Notes under the pieces: generated by a model
The model's database searches: none
What the model was told of the DNA's origin: nothing
Seen by the model: only the letters and a program-made list of their open reading frames with translations
Program-made: the position numbers and the translations under genes
Shown: one piece after another, positions 1 through 8,795 of the stretch
Layout of the letters: every line of letters starts with the position of its first letter
How positions within the stretch are numbered: position 1 is the stretch's first letter
Assembly: GCF_035918395.1 (NCBI RefSeq)
Contig: NZ_CP142362.1
Coordinates: forward strand, 4,625,501-4,689,500
Direction of reading: 5' to 3'
Source: Mycolicibacterium sp. ND9-15
GTDB taxonomy: Bacteria; Actinomycetota; Actinomycetes; Mycobacteriales; Mycobacteriaceae
Length of the DNA: 64,000 bases

Positions 1-1232
1 ACCCGGGCGGGCCGGGGGAGTCCGGTGTCGAAGCGGCGGTGGGCGTCGTCGGCTCGTTGCCGGAATCGGTGCGGGAGCGCTTCGACCTCGTCGGTTTCGA
101 TCCGCGGGGCGTCGCGAACTCCACCCCGGCACTGTGGTGCAACTCCGACGCCGACAATGACCGGTTGCGGGCCGAACCTCAGGTCGACTACTCGCCGCAG
201 GGCATCGCCGAGATCGAGAAGGAGACCAAGGAGTTCGTCGGGCGCTGCGAGGACAAGATGGGCAAGGACTTCCTCGCCAACGTGGGAACCGTCAACGTGG
301 CCAAGGATCTCGACGCGATGCGAGAGGCGCTCGGCGACGAGAAGCTGACCTACCTGGGCTACTCCTATGGCACCCGGATCGGGGCCACCTACGCCGAGAG
401 CTTCCCGGACAAGGTGCGCGCGATGATCCTCGACGGCGCCGTGGACCCCAATGCCGACCCCACCGAAGCCAACGTGCGCCAGGCCGCCGCGTTCCAGACC
501 GCCTTCGACGACTACGCCGCCGACTGTGCGAAGAACCCGGACTGCCCGCTGGGCACCGACCCGGCCAAGGCCACCGACGTCTACCACAGCCTGGTCGACC
601 CGCTGGTGGACGAACCGCTCAAGACGTGGGACCCGCGCGGGCTGAGCTACTCCGATGCGATCGTCGGCACCATCCTGCCGCTGTACTCGCCGAACCTGTG
701 GCGGCACCTGACGCAGGCGCTCAGCGAGATGCAGAGGGGGACCGGCGACACCATGCTCGCATTGGCCGACCTCTACATGGGCCGCGACGAGCAGGGCCAC
801 TACAACAACTCCACCGACGTCCGGGTTGCGGTCAACTGCATGGACAAGCCGGCGGTGACCGACCGCGACAAGGTCGCCGAGGAGGACCGGCGGGTCCGGT
901 TGGCGGCGCCGTTCATGAGTTACGGCGAGTTCACCGGGCACGCCCCGCTGGGCACGTGCGCGTTCTGGCCGGTGCCGCCGACCAGCGAACCGCACGAGCT
1001 CAAGGTGGAGGGGCTGCCGCCGACGCTGGTGGTGTCGACGACCAACGATCCCGCGACGCCGTACCAGGCGGGCGTGGAACTGGCCAAGCAACTCGGCGGC
1101 TCTCTGGTGACGTTCGAGGGCACCCAGCACACGGTGGTGTTCCAGGGCAACCGGTGCGTCGACGACATCGCCGCCCGCTACCTCATCGACCTCGCGGTCC
1201 CGCCGCAGGACACCACCTGCTCGTCGGCCTGA
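1..1232 (+). CDS. Hip1/CaeA-type serine protease (5' partial)
   Basis: The frame is open from the window edge, so the N-terminus with any signal peptide lies outside; TGA ends it at 1230-1232. The visible part is an alpha/beta-hydrolase of the mycobacterial Hip1 (CaeA, Rv2224c) group. It starts in the oxyanion-loop region (PGGPGESG), has DPRGV at about residue 35, the nucleophile elbow GYSYGTRIG, an acid in TTNDPATPYQAG and the histidine in GTQHTVVF. In M. tuberculosis Hip1 is a cell-envelope protease that cleaves GroEL2. A second copy follows after 58 bases, as in the Rv2224c-Rv2223c pair. Which copy is the functional Hip1 equivalent cannot be told from this fragment. Confidence 0.9.
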   Translation, partial: PGGPGESGVEAAVGVVGSLPESVRERFDLVGFDPRGVANSTPALWCNSDADNDRLRAEPQVDYSPQGIAEIEKETKEFVGRCEDKMGKDFLANVGTVNVAKDLDAMREALGDEKLTYLGYSYGTRIGATYAESFPDKVRAMILDGAVDPNADPTEANVRQAAAFQTAFDDYAADCAKNPDCPLGTDPAKATDVYHSLVDPLVDEPLKTWDPRGLSYSDAIVGTILPLYSPNLWRHLTQALSEMQRGTGDTMLALADLYMGRDEQGHYNNSTDVRVAVNCMDKPAVTDRDKVAEEDRRVRLAAPFMSYGEFTGHAPLGTCAFWPVPPTSEPHELKVEGLPPTLVVSTTNDPATPYQAGVELAKQLGGSLVTFEGTQHTVVFQGNRCVDDIAARYLIDLAVPPQDTTCSSA

Positions 1233-1290
1233 TCACAGCCGGGTCACCGTTGTATCGCGGCCCGCGACGCTGCGGGGGCGACGTGCAACC

Positions 1291-2820
1291 ATGTCAGCCA
1301 TGTGGCGGGTGGGGCGGACGGTGTCGGCGTTCGCGGTGGTGTTCATCATCGCCTGCCCCGTCGGCGCCGCGACGCCCGTGGACCGATCCGGCCAGGTGTA
1401 CGGTCAGCCGCCGGCGTGGAGCGGATGTGAACGATTCATCGACGACGGCGCCGAGACGGCTTCGATCCCGACCGCCCGGTGCGGCACCGTCTCCGTACCC
1501 ATCGACTACGCGAAACCCGAAGGCGTACAAGCGCAACTAGTTGTCATCCGGGTGCCGGCCACCGGCGACCGGATCGGGGTGCTGGTGGTCAACCCCGGCG
1601 GGCCCGGAGCATCGGCGGTCGACACCGTCGCGGGCATGGGCGCCGTGCTGGCCGACTCGGAGATCGGGCGCCGCTTCGATCTGGTCGGTATCGACCCACG
1701 TGGTGTCGGACACTCGACCCCGGAGTTGCGCTGCCGCACCGACGCCGAGTTCGACGCGTTCCGCCGCGAACCGCTGGCCGACTACAGCCCGGCCGGCGTC
1801 GCACACATCGAGCGGCTGTACGAGCAGTTCGCACGGGCGTGCACCGACAGGAATGGTGTCGAGTTCCTGGCCGGCGTCGGTACCGCGACCTCGGCGCGCG
1901 ACATGGACGTCGTGCGCGCGGCGCTCGGCGAGGACCAGCTCAACTATCTCGGTTTCTCGTACGGCACCCGCCTCGGCGCCGCCTACGCCGAGCAGTACCC
2001 CGACCGGGTTCGGGCCATGGTGCTCGACGGCGCGGTCGACCCGCAGCTCGACCCGATCGACCAGCGGATCCGCCAGATGGCCGGTTTCCAGGCGGCGTTC
2101 GACGACTATGCGAGCGACTGCGCCACGTCGGCGGGCTGCCCGCTGGGCACCGACCCCGCCCGGTTCGTCGAGCGCTACCACCAGTTGGTCGATCCCCTGG
2201 TGCAGCGGCCAGGCCCCACGTCCGAGCCGCGCGGGCTCAGCTACCAGGACGCGATCACGGGCACGGTGAACGCGCTGTACACGCGGCAACACTGGAAGTT
2301 CCTGACCAGCGGCCTGCTCGGACTGCAGCGCGGCACGGACGCCGGCGACCTGTTGCTGCTCGCCGACGAATACCAGGGCCGCGACGCATCGGGGCACTAC
2401 ACCAACCAGCAGGACGCGTTCACCGCGATCGGCTGCGTCGATGCCGCATATCCGTCGGACGCCGCCACGTGGGCCGAGGTGGACCGCCGGGTCCGCGGGG
2501 CCGCCCCGTTCCTGTCCTACGGTGCGTTCACCGGATTCGCCCCGCGCGACGTCTGCACGATGTGGCCGGTGCCGCCTACGTCGTCGCCGCACCCCGCCTC
2601 GTCACCGGGACCCGGCAAGGTGGTCGTCGTCTCCACCACCCGGGACCCCGCAACGCCGTACCAGGCGGGCGTCGACCTCGCCCGACAGATGGACGCGCGG
2701 CTGATCACCTTTGACGGCACCCAACACACGGTGGTCTTCAACGGCGACGCCTGCGTCGACACCGCGGTGGTCGACTTTCTCGTCGACTCGGTCCTGCCGC
2801 CCGCGGGCTTGCGGTGTTAG
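1291..2820 (+). CDS. Hip1-like exported serine protease, second tandem copy
   Basis: A complete 509-residue alpha/beta-hydrolase with a likely export signal (basic MWRVGRT, hydrophobic core to about residue 22, AxA near 24-27). The catalytic triad is visible: Ser223 in GFSYGTRLG, Asp452 in TTRDPATPYQAG, His479 in GTQHTVVF. NPGGPGAS at about 101-108 is the oxyanion region. It corresponds to Rv2223c, the paralogue of Hip1. ATG at 1291 is used; a second ATG at 1300 would trim three residues. It is probably co-transcribed with the upstream copy. Its TAG (2818-2820) overlaps the opposing stop of a TetR remnant. The role is inferred: extracytoplasmic peptidase or esterase. Confidence 0.9.
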   Translation: MSAMWRVGRTVSAFAVVFIIACPVGAATPVDRSGQVYGQPPAWSGCERFIDDGAETASIPTARCGTVSVPIDYAKPEGVQAQLVVIRVPATGDRIGVLVVNPGGPGASAVDTVAGMGAVLADSEIGRRFDLVGIDPRGVGHSTPELRCRTDAEFDAFRREPLADYSPAGVAHIERLYEQFARACTDRNGVEFLAGVGTATSARDMDVVRAALGEDQLNYLGFSYGTRLGAAYAEQYPDRVRAMVLDGAVDPQLDPIDQRIRQMAGFQAAFDDYASDCATSAGCPLGTDPARFVERYHQLVDPLVQRPGPTSEPRGLSYQDAITGTVNALYTRQHWKFLTSGLLGLQRGTDAGDLLLLADEYQGRDASGHYTNQQDAFTAIGCVDAAYPSDAATWAEVDRRVRGAAPFLSYGAFTGFAPRDVCTMWPVPPTSSPHPASSPGPGKVVVVSTTRDPATPYQAGVDLARQMDARLITFDGTQHTVVFNGDACVDTAVVDFLVDSVLPPAGLRC

Positions 2821-3019
2821 CTCCGGCCTCCGGACGTGCTGTCGGCGATCTGAGCGAGCAGCAGCTCCAGACGATCTCGCTCGATCACCGGCTGACCGGT
2901 CGCCGCGGCGCTGAGCATGAGTCCGCCGATGAACATCACCGTCAGCTGCGCCCGGTCGTCGACGGCCGAGGGGTCGCCGTTCGCCCGCTGCGACCGCTCG
3001 GCGAGCTCTGTGTGCAGTC
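2817..3019 (-). pseudogene. TetR-family regulator, C-terminal remnant
   Basis: Reading the minus strand gives an open frame with no start codon that ends in TAA (2819-2817). It encodes a peptide typical of a TetR ligand-domain C-terminus: LHTELAERSQRANGD, then a helix with LTVMFIGGLMLSAAAT, then IERDRLELLLAQI. The DNA-binding N-terminus should lie to the right of about 3020, but from there the DNA instead encodes a DUF1214-like protein on the other strand. So about two thirds of the gene is missing. Too short and without a start, it is read as a remnant rather than a gene. The TetR assignment is from sequence character alone. Confidence 0.6.
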
Positions 3020-3763
3020 GACCGCCCCGAGGGGTACGACGGGGACTGGTGGCCGCTCAACCCCGGAGCCGGCAAGCTCCTGATGCGCAAGTGCGCCTGC
3101 GACTGGAACATCGAGATCGACGCCCAGGTAGCCATCAACCGCCTCGATGACGCCGGCGAGGACATGACGCCCGTCGAGATCGCGCGACGGTTCTCTGAGC
3201 TGGGCGACTGGATCAAGGGAATGATCGACTTCGACATGGAGCTGGTCCGGTACTACCGCGAGCACCACGGCTTCAACGTGCTGCTGCGGTCGAAGTGGAT
3301 TCAGCAGGGCGGCGGCCTGGCCACCAAGCAGGCCTACTACGACGGCATCCATCAGATCGCCGACGACGAGGCGCTCATCGTCGAGTTCCCGGTACCGGCG
3401 AACTGCTACTACTGGCAGATCTTGGTGGCCGACGACCGTTTCTCGACCGTGGACTGGGTGAACCGGCAGTCCAGCCTCAACGACGTCCAGGCGCGGATCG
3501 ATCCCGACGGCTGGTTTCGCGGCGTCGTCACCAAGCGCGACCCCGGCGTGCACAACTGGCTGGACAAGGCCGACTGGCCGTGGGGCATCCTGCAGGCCCG
3601 CTTCTACAAGGCCGACGAGTTCCCCGAGGTCACGGTGACGAAGGTGGCGGTCGACGAGGTGCTCGACCACCTCCCGGCGGGCACCGCTGTGCTCACCGGG
3701 CAGGAGCGGCAGGCGCAACTGCACCACCGTCGCACCGGCGCCCAATTGCGCCGCATCTGGTGA
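3020..3763 (+). pseudogene. DUF1214-like protein, 5'-truncated
   Basis: The frame reads like a family C-terminal half: EGYDGDWWPLNPGAG, then DVQARIDPDGWFRGVVTKRDPGVHNWLDKADWPWG, the PDG...RDPG.xNWLD pattern I associate with DUF1214 proteins (usually near 400 residues). Homology-like sequence extends about 21 codons upstream of the first ATG (3083), to about 3020, where it stops abruptly at the TetR remnant. The 226 residues from 3083 could still be made, but no ribosome site or promoter is evident. The best reading is a remnant of a gene that was divergent from the TetR gene, with both 5' ends lost in one deletion. Biochemical function unknown. Confidence 0.6.
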
Positions 3764-3785
3764 TCCCACTGAACGCAGCCGCCGT

Positions 3786-3817
3786 GTAACACGGAATTAA
3801 CAGCCGGTGCCTACGCT
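3786..3817 (+). promoter_or_regulatory. glnA2 promoter with GlnR-like half-site
   Basis: TACGCT at 3812-3817 matches the mycobacterial -10 (TANNNT) and ends six bases before the glnA2 ATG, predicting a leaderless transcript. In the -35 region, GTAAC (3786-3790), six bases, then TTAAC (3797-3801) is one mismatch from the GlnR pair GTNAC-N6-GNAAC. GlnR binding is inference; the -10 is better supported. Confidence 0.5.
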
Positions 3818-3823
3818 GCGGTC

Positions 3824-5164
3824 ATGGATCGGCAGAAGGAATTCGTGCTGCGCACGCTGGAGGAACGTGACATCCGCTTCGTCCGGCTGTGGTTCACCGA
3901 TGTGCTCGGATACCTGAAGTCGGTCGCGATCGCTCCTGCCGAACTCGAGGGCGCGTTCGAGGAAGGCATCGGTTTCGACGGTTCCTCGATCGAGGGCTTC
4001 GCCCGGGTGTCGGAAGCCGACATGGTGGCCCGCCCCGACCCGTCCACGTTCCAGGTGCTGCCGTGGACGGACGGCTCGGACCGAAACCATTCGGCGCGGA
4101 TGTTCTGCGACATCACCATGCCCGACGGTTCGCCCTCATGGGCGGACTCGCGCCACGTGCTGCGCAGGCAACTGGCCAAGGCCAGTGATCTCGGTTTTTC
4201 CTGCTATGTGCATCCGGAGATCGAGTTCTTCTTACTGAAGCCGGGCGAGGACGACGGCACGGTGCCGGTGCCCGCGGACAACGGCGGATACTTCGACCAG
4301 GCCGTGCATGATTCGGCGCCAAACTTCCGCCGCCACGCCATCGACGCGCTCGAGCAGATGGGCATCTCGGTCGAGTTCAGCCACCACGAGGGCGCGCCCG
4401 GCCAGCAGGAGATCGACCTGCGCTACGCCGACGCGCTGTCGATGGCCGACAACGTGATGACGTTCCGCTACGTCGTCAAGGAGGTCGCGCTCGCCGACGG
4501 GGTGCGCGCGTCGTTCATGCCGAAGCCCTTCGCCGAACACCCCGGATCGGCCATGCACACGCACATGAGCCTGTTCGAGGGCGACACCAACGCCTTTCAC
4601 AGCCCCGACGACCCGCTGCAACTCTCCGATGTCGCCAAGTCGTTCATCGCGGGCATCCTCGAGCACGCCAAGGAGATCAGCGCCGTCACCAATCAGTGGG
4701 TGAATTCCTACAAGCGCCTCGTGCACGGCGGCGAGGCGCCGACGGCGGCCTCGTGGGGTGCGGCGAATCGCTCGGCGCTGGTACGGGTTCCGATGTACAC
4801 GCCGCGGAAGGCCTCCTCGCGGCGCGTCGAGGTTCGCAGCCCGGACTCGGCGTGCAACCCTTACCTGACGTTCGCGGTGCTGCTCGCCGCGGGGCTGCGG
4901 GGTATCGAGAAGAACTACGTGCTGGCACCCGAGGCAGAGGACAACGTCTGGACCCTCACCCCGGAGGAGCGCATCGCGATGGGTTACAAGGAGTTGCCCG
5001 GCAGCCTCGGTGCCGCGCTCACCGAGATGGAGAACTCCGAACTGGTCGCGGAAGCATTGGGCGAGCACGTCTTCGACTACTTCCTGCGCAACAAGCGCGC
5101 GGAGTGGGAGAACTACCGCAGCCACGTCACGCCGTTCGAGCTGAAGGCCTACCTGTCTCTCTAA
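3824..5164 (+). CDS. glnA2: Glutamine synthetase-family ligase GlnA2
   Basis: A 446-residue type I GS-fold enzyme, ATP-dependent gamma-glutamyl ligase. Visible family motifs include the N-terminal GFDGSSIEGF, the glutamate/ammonia region MHTHMSLFEGD, the ATP-site segment VNSYKRLVHGGEAPTAASWG and the late NPYLTFAVLLAAGL. It is shorter than GlnA1 and lacks the C-terminal tail with the adenylylation tyrosine, as in Rv2222c. M. tuberculosis GlnA2 is dispensable, and some actinobacterial GlnA-like enzymes act on polyamines, so the true substrate is open. glnE follows after 25 bases but has its own -10. The start is fixed by the -10 six bases upstream. Confidence 0.93.
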   Translation: MDRQKEFVLRTLEERDIRFVRLWFTDVLGYLKSVAIAPAELEGAFEEGIGFDGSSIEGFARVSEADMVARPDPSTFQVLPWTDGSDRNHSARMFCDITMPDGSPSWADSRHVLRRQLAKASDLGFSCYVHPEIEFFLLKPGEDDGTVPVPADNGGYFDQAVHDSAPNFRRHAIDALEQMGISVEFSHHEGAPGQQEIDLRYADALSMADNVMTFRYVVKEVALADGVRASFMPKPFAEHPGSAMHTHMSLFEGDTNAFHSPDDPLQLSDVAKSFIAGILEHAKEISAVTNQWVNSYKRLVHGGEAPTAASWGAANRSALVRVPMYTPRKASSRRVEVRSPDSACNPYLTFAVLLAAGLRGIEKNYVLAPEAEDNVWTLTPEERIAMGYKELPGSLGAALTEMENSELVAEALGEHVFDYFLRNKRAEWENYRSHVTPFELKAYLSL

Positions 5165-5189
5165 TTGGCGCTCGCGCTACCTTTCTAGC

Positions 5190-8156
5190 GTGGCCAAACC
5201 TGCGACGCAGCGTCCGAAGCTGCCGAGCGTAGGCCGGCTGGGGCTCGTCGAACCCACCGCGCCCGCGGACCTCGACCTGCTGGGCTGGAACACCGACGCG
5301 CACGTCGAACTGCTCTGGTCGTTGTCGCGTGCCCCCGACGCCGACACCGCGCTGCGCACGATGGTCCGACTCGCCGAGGCGATCGACGCCGGCTGGGACG
5401 AACTCAACCGCGCTCTGCTCACCAACCGAAGCCTGCGGGGACGGCTGTTCGCTGTGCTGGGTTCCTCGCTGGCCCTCGGCGACCACCTCGTCGCCCATCC
5501 GCAGAACTGGCGGCTGCTCGCCGGCGACGTCACGCTACCGCCCGCCGACGCCTTGCGCGAGATGTTCGTCGCGCAGGCCGACGAAGCATCCGACACGACG
5601 AGCGCACTGCAGCCGCTGCGCAAGCTCTACCGCGACCGGCTGCTGGTGCTGGCCAGTCTCGACCTGGCGCCGACGGTGGAGAACGAGCCGGTCCTGCCGT
5701 TCCCGACCGTCGGCGAGCACCTCTCGGATCTCGCCGACGCGGCGCTGGCCGCCGCGCTGCACCTCGCGATCAAGACGACCGGTGGGGACTCGCCGCCCCG
5801 CTTGGCGATCATCGCGATGGGCAAATGCGGTGCGCGCGAACTCAATTACGTCAGCGACGTCGACGTCATCTTCGTCGCTGAGCCCGCCGACGCGTTGGCG
5901 ACCCGGGTGGCCGGGGAGCTGATGCGGTTCGCCGCCGACGCCTTCTTCGAAGTGGACGCCGGACTGCGGCCGGAGGGTAAGCACGGTCAACTGGTGCGCA
6001 CGCTGGACTCGCACGTCGCGTATTACCAGCGCTGGGCCAAGACCTGGGAGTTCCAGGCGTTGATGAAGGCCCGACCGGCCGCCGGCGATCCCGAGCTGGG
6101 CCGGGCCTACATCGAGGCGGTGACGCCGATGGTGTGGACGGCCTGCGAGCGCGAAGACTTCGTGTCTGAGGTGCAGGCGATGCGCAGGCGGGTCGAGGAA
6201 CTGGTGCCCGCCCGTCAGCGGTCGCGGGAGATCAAGCTGGGTACCGGCGGGCTGCGCGACGTCGAGTTCGCGGTGCAACTGCTGCAGCTGGTGCACGGCC
6301 GCAACGACGAGGCGCTGCACGTCGCATCGACGGTCGGCGCGCTGGACGCGCTCGGCAAACGGGGGTATGTCGGGCGCGACGATGCGGCGAACCTCACGGC
6401 GTCATACGAGTTCCTGCGGTTGCTCGAGCACCGGCTGCAGTTGCAGCGGCTGGTGCGTACCCACCTGCTCCCCGACGAGGAGGACGACGAAGCGCTGCGC
6501 TGGCTGGCCAGGGCCGCCCACGTGCGCCCCGACGGGACCCGGGATGCGCTCGGTGTGTTGCGTGAAGAGCTCAAGCGACAGAGCCTGCGGGTGTCGCGGC
6601 TGCACGAGAAGCTGTTCTACCAGCCGCTGCTGGAATCGGTTGGCCAACCGGCACTGAGCATGTCGGACGGCATGACCCAAGAGGCCGCCGAACGGCAGCT
6701 GGCGGCCCTGGGATACGAAGGCCCGCAGAGCGCGCTGACACACCTGGCCGCGCTGACCAGTAGCAGCGCCCGTCGCGGCCGGGTGCAGCAGGTCTTGTTG
6801 CCGACCCTGCTCAATTGGCTGTCCGACACGCCCGATCCGGACGCGGGCCTGCTGTCCTACCGCCGCATCAGCGATGCGCTGTCCGACCAGCGGTGGTTCC
6901 TCGCGACGCTGCGCGACGAGAGCGCCGTCGCCAAGCGGCTGATGAAGGTGTTGGGCACCTCGGCCTACGTTCCGGAGTTGCTCATGCGCGCACCGGAGGT
7001 CATCCAGTCCTACGCCGACGGCCCCGACGGGCCCAAGCTGCTCGACACCGAACCCGATGCGGTCGCGCGGGCGTTGGTCGCTTCGGCCGCAAGATATCCC
7101 GATCCGCAGCGGGCGATCGCGGCCGCGCGCACACTACGCAGGCGTGAACTGGCGCGGATCGCCTCGGCCGATCTGCTCGGCATGCTCGAAGTCACCGAGG
7201 TGTGTCGCGCGCTGACGGCCGTCTGGGTCGCGGTGCTGCAGGCCGCGCTGGAGGCGGTGATCCGCGCCAACACGTCGGACCGGGGACCGCTGGCTCGCAT
7301 CGCGGTGATCGGGATGGGCCGGTTGGGCGGCGGCGAATTGGGCTACGGCTCGGATGCCGATGTGATGTTCGTATGCGAACCCGAACCCGGAGTCGAGGAA
7401 TCGGATGCGGTGAGGTGGGCGGTGACGATCGCCGAGCAGGTGCGCACGCTGCTCGGGACGCCGAGCTCCGACCCGCCGCTGGAGGTCGACGCGAACCTGC
7501 GCCCGGAGGGCCGCAACGGCCCGCTGGTGCGTACCCTCGCCTCGTACCAGGCCTACTACGCGCGGTATGTGCAGACGTGGGAGGTGCAGGCGCTGTTACG
7601 GGCCGATTGCGTGGCAGGCGATCCCGACCTCGGCGAGCGGTTCCTGCTGATGATCGACAAGGTCCGTTACCCGCCCGGCGGTGTGTCCGCCGAAGCGGTG
7701 CAGGAGATTCGGCGGATCAAGGCGCGGGTTGACGCCGAACGGCTGCCGCGCGGCGCCGACCCGAACACCCATACCAAGCTGGGACGCGGGGGACTGGCCG
7801 ACATCGAGTGGACGGTGCAGTTGCTGCAGCTGCGGTATGCGCACAAGGTGCCCGCACTGCACAACACGTCGACGCTGCAGTCACTCAACGCGATCGGCGT
7901 CGCCGAACTGATCGCCGAGGGCGATGTCGAACTGCTGCGCCAGGCGTGGCTGACGGCGACCAGCGCGCGCAACGCGCTGGTGCTGGTGCGGGGTAAGCCC
8001 ACCGATCAACTGCCCGGAGGCGGCCGCCAGTTGAATGCCGTTGCGGTGGCCGCCGGTTGGGACACCGACGACGGTGGCGAGTTCCTCGACAACTACCTGC
8101 GGGTGACGAGGCGGGCAAAGGCAGTGGTGCGCAAGGTATTCGGCGGTGAGGCATAG
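5190..8156 (+). CDS. glnE: Glutamine synthetase adenylyltransferase / adenylyl-removing enzyme
   Basis: A 988-residue two-headed nucleotidyltransferase that adenylylates and deadenylylates glutamine synthetase GlnA1 in response to nitrogen status. The N-terminal removing domain carries GKCGARELNYVSDVDVIFV at about residues 207-227; the C-terminal transferase domain carries GRLGGGELGYGSDADVMFV. Each is followed by its RPEG(K/R)xGxLVRTLxSxxAYY helix region. The start is GTG at 5190: TACCTT (5178-5183) ends six bases upstream, a leaderless arrangement identical to glnA2. It lies between glnA2 and glnA1 as in other mycobacteria. Its usual target residue is present in GlnA1 (Tyr406). Essential in M. 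tuberculosis by published genetics. Confidence 0.96.
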   Translation: MAKPATQRPKLPSVGRLGLVEPTAPADLDLLGWNTDAHVELLWSLSRAPDADTALRTMVRLAEAIDAGWDELNRALLTNRSLRGRLFAVLGSSLALGDHLVAHPQNWRLLAGDVTLPPADALREMFVAQADEASDTTSALQPLRKLYRDRLLVLASLDLAPTVENEPVLPFPTVGEHLSDLADAALAAALHLAIKTTGGDSPPRLAIIAMGKCGARELNYVSDVDVIFVAEPADALATRVAGELMRFAADAFFEVDAGLRPEGKHGQLVRTLDSHVAYYQRWAKTWEFQALMKARPAAGDPELGRAYIEAVTPMVWTACEREDFVSEVQAMRRRVEELVPARQRSREIKLGTGGLRDVEFAVQLLQLVHGRNDEALHVASTVGALDALGKRGYVGRDDAANLTASYEFLRLLEHRLQLQRLVRTHLLPDEEDDEALRWLARAAHVRPDGTRDALGVLREELKRQSLRVSRLHEKLFYQPLLESVGQPALSMSDGMTQEAAERQLAALGYEGPQSALTHLAALTSSSARRGRVQQVLLPTLLNWLSDTPDPDAGLLSYRRISDALSDQRWFLATLRDESAVAKRLMKVLGTSAYVPELLMRAPEVIQSYADGPDGPKLLDTEPDAVARALVASAARYPDPQRAIAAARTLRRRELARIASADLLGMLEVTEVCRALTAVWVAVLQAALEAVIRANTSDRGPLARIAVIGMGRLGGGELGYGSDADVMFVCEPEPGVEESDAVRWAVTIAEQVRTLLGTPSSDPPLEVDANLRPEGRNGPLVRTLASYQAYYARYVQTWEVQALLRADCVAGDPDLGERFLLMIDKVRYPPGGVSAEAVQEIRRIKARVDAERLPRGADPNTHTKLGRGGLADIEWTVQLLQLRYAHKVPALHNTSTLQSLNAIGVAELIAEGDVELLRQAWLTATSARNALVLVRGKPTDQLPGGGRQLNAVAVAAGWDTDDGGEFLDNYLRVTRRAKAVVRKVFGGEA

Positions 8157-8159
8157 CAG

Positions 8160-8795
8160 ATGAGTATGGATTTCGGGTTCGACTCGATCAGCGACGAGGA
8201 GTACCAGCGGCAGCGAGCGCTGTACGGTCCGTTGACTGATGCGGTGCGGAAACTGATCTATGCGAGCCTGCACACCGAGATCGACGAGACCGCGGTCGCC
8301 GATGCCCAAGCGAAAATCGAGGCAGTCACCCAGCTGCTGGAGAGCAAGCACCGTTCGGTGACCACGACCTTGCGTCACGAGGCCACCGGACGTCCGCTGG
8401 CGTGGGCGAACCCGGCCGTCGGACTGCGCAATGCGATTGCACCCCCGATGATCATCCATCATGAAGGCGACGGTCGCTGTTGGACCGAGTTCACGCTGAG
8501 CGGCGCGTATGAAGGGCCGCCGGGGTGGGTGCACGGCGGTATCTGCGCGTTGGTGCTCGACCACCTGCTTGGTGAGGCCGCGAGCGAAGGCCTGACCCAG
8601 CCGAAGTTCACCGGTACCATCTCGCTTCGCTATCTGCGCGGAACGCCGCTGGGTCGATTACGCGCGGAGGCGTTCGTGGAGCGGTCCGAGGGTGTCAAGA
8701 CATTCGCGCGTGGCTATCTGATCGACGCCGAGGGGCCCACCGTGGAGGCGGAGGGCGTCTTCATCCGGCCGGCATGGGCCAGGGACGTCGGATGA
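8160..8795 (+). CDS. PaaI/hotdog-type acyl-CoA thioesterase
   Basis: A 211-residue protein with a helical N-terminus and a C-terminal hotdog fold. GPPGWVHGGICALVLDHLLGEAAS at about residues 119-142 matches the HGG...D helix motif of PaaI-like thioesterases, and FTGTISLRYLRGTPLG is the following strand pair. It probably hydrolyses an acyl-CoA or aryl-CoA. It starts four bases after the glnE stop and its own stop overlaps the next ATG (ATGA), so it is translationally coupled to an F420/flavin oxidoreductase. I do not recall a counterpart at this place in M. tuberculosis, so the pair looks like an accessory insertion between glnE and glnA1. Substrate unknown. Confidence 0.8.
   Translation: MSMDFGFDSISDEEYQRQRALYGPLTDAVRKLIYASLHTEIDETAVADAQAKIEAVTQLLESKHRSVTTTLRHEATGRPLAWANPAVGLRNAIAPPMIIHHEGDGRCWTEFTLSGAYEGPPGWVHGGICALVLDHLLGEAASEGLTQPKFTGTISLRYLRGTPLGRLRAEAFVERSEGVKTFARGYLIDAEGPTVEAEGVFIRPAWARDVG

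Noticed and set aside
1537..2592. A 351-residue minus-strand ORF opposite the second Hip1-like gene
   Set aside because: High-GC antisense frame; the plus strand encodes a full hydrolase with its triad, and the shadow has no domain or ribosome site.
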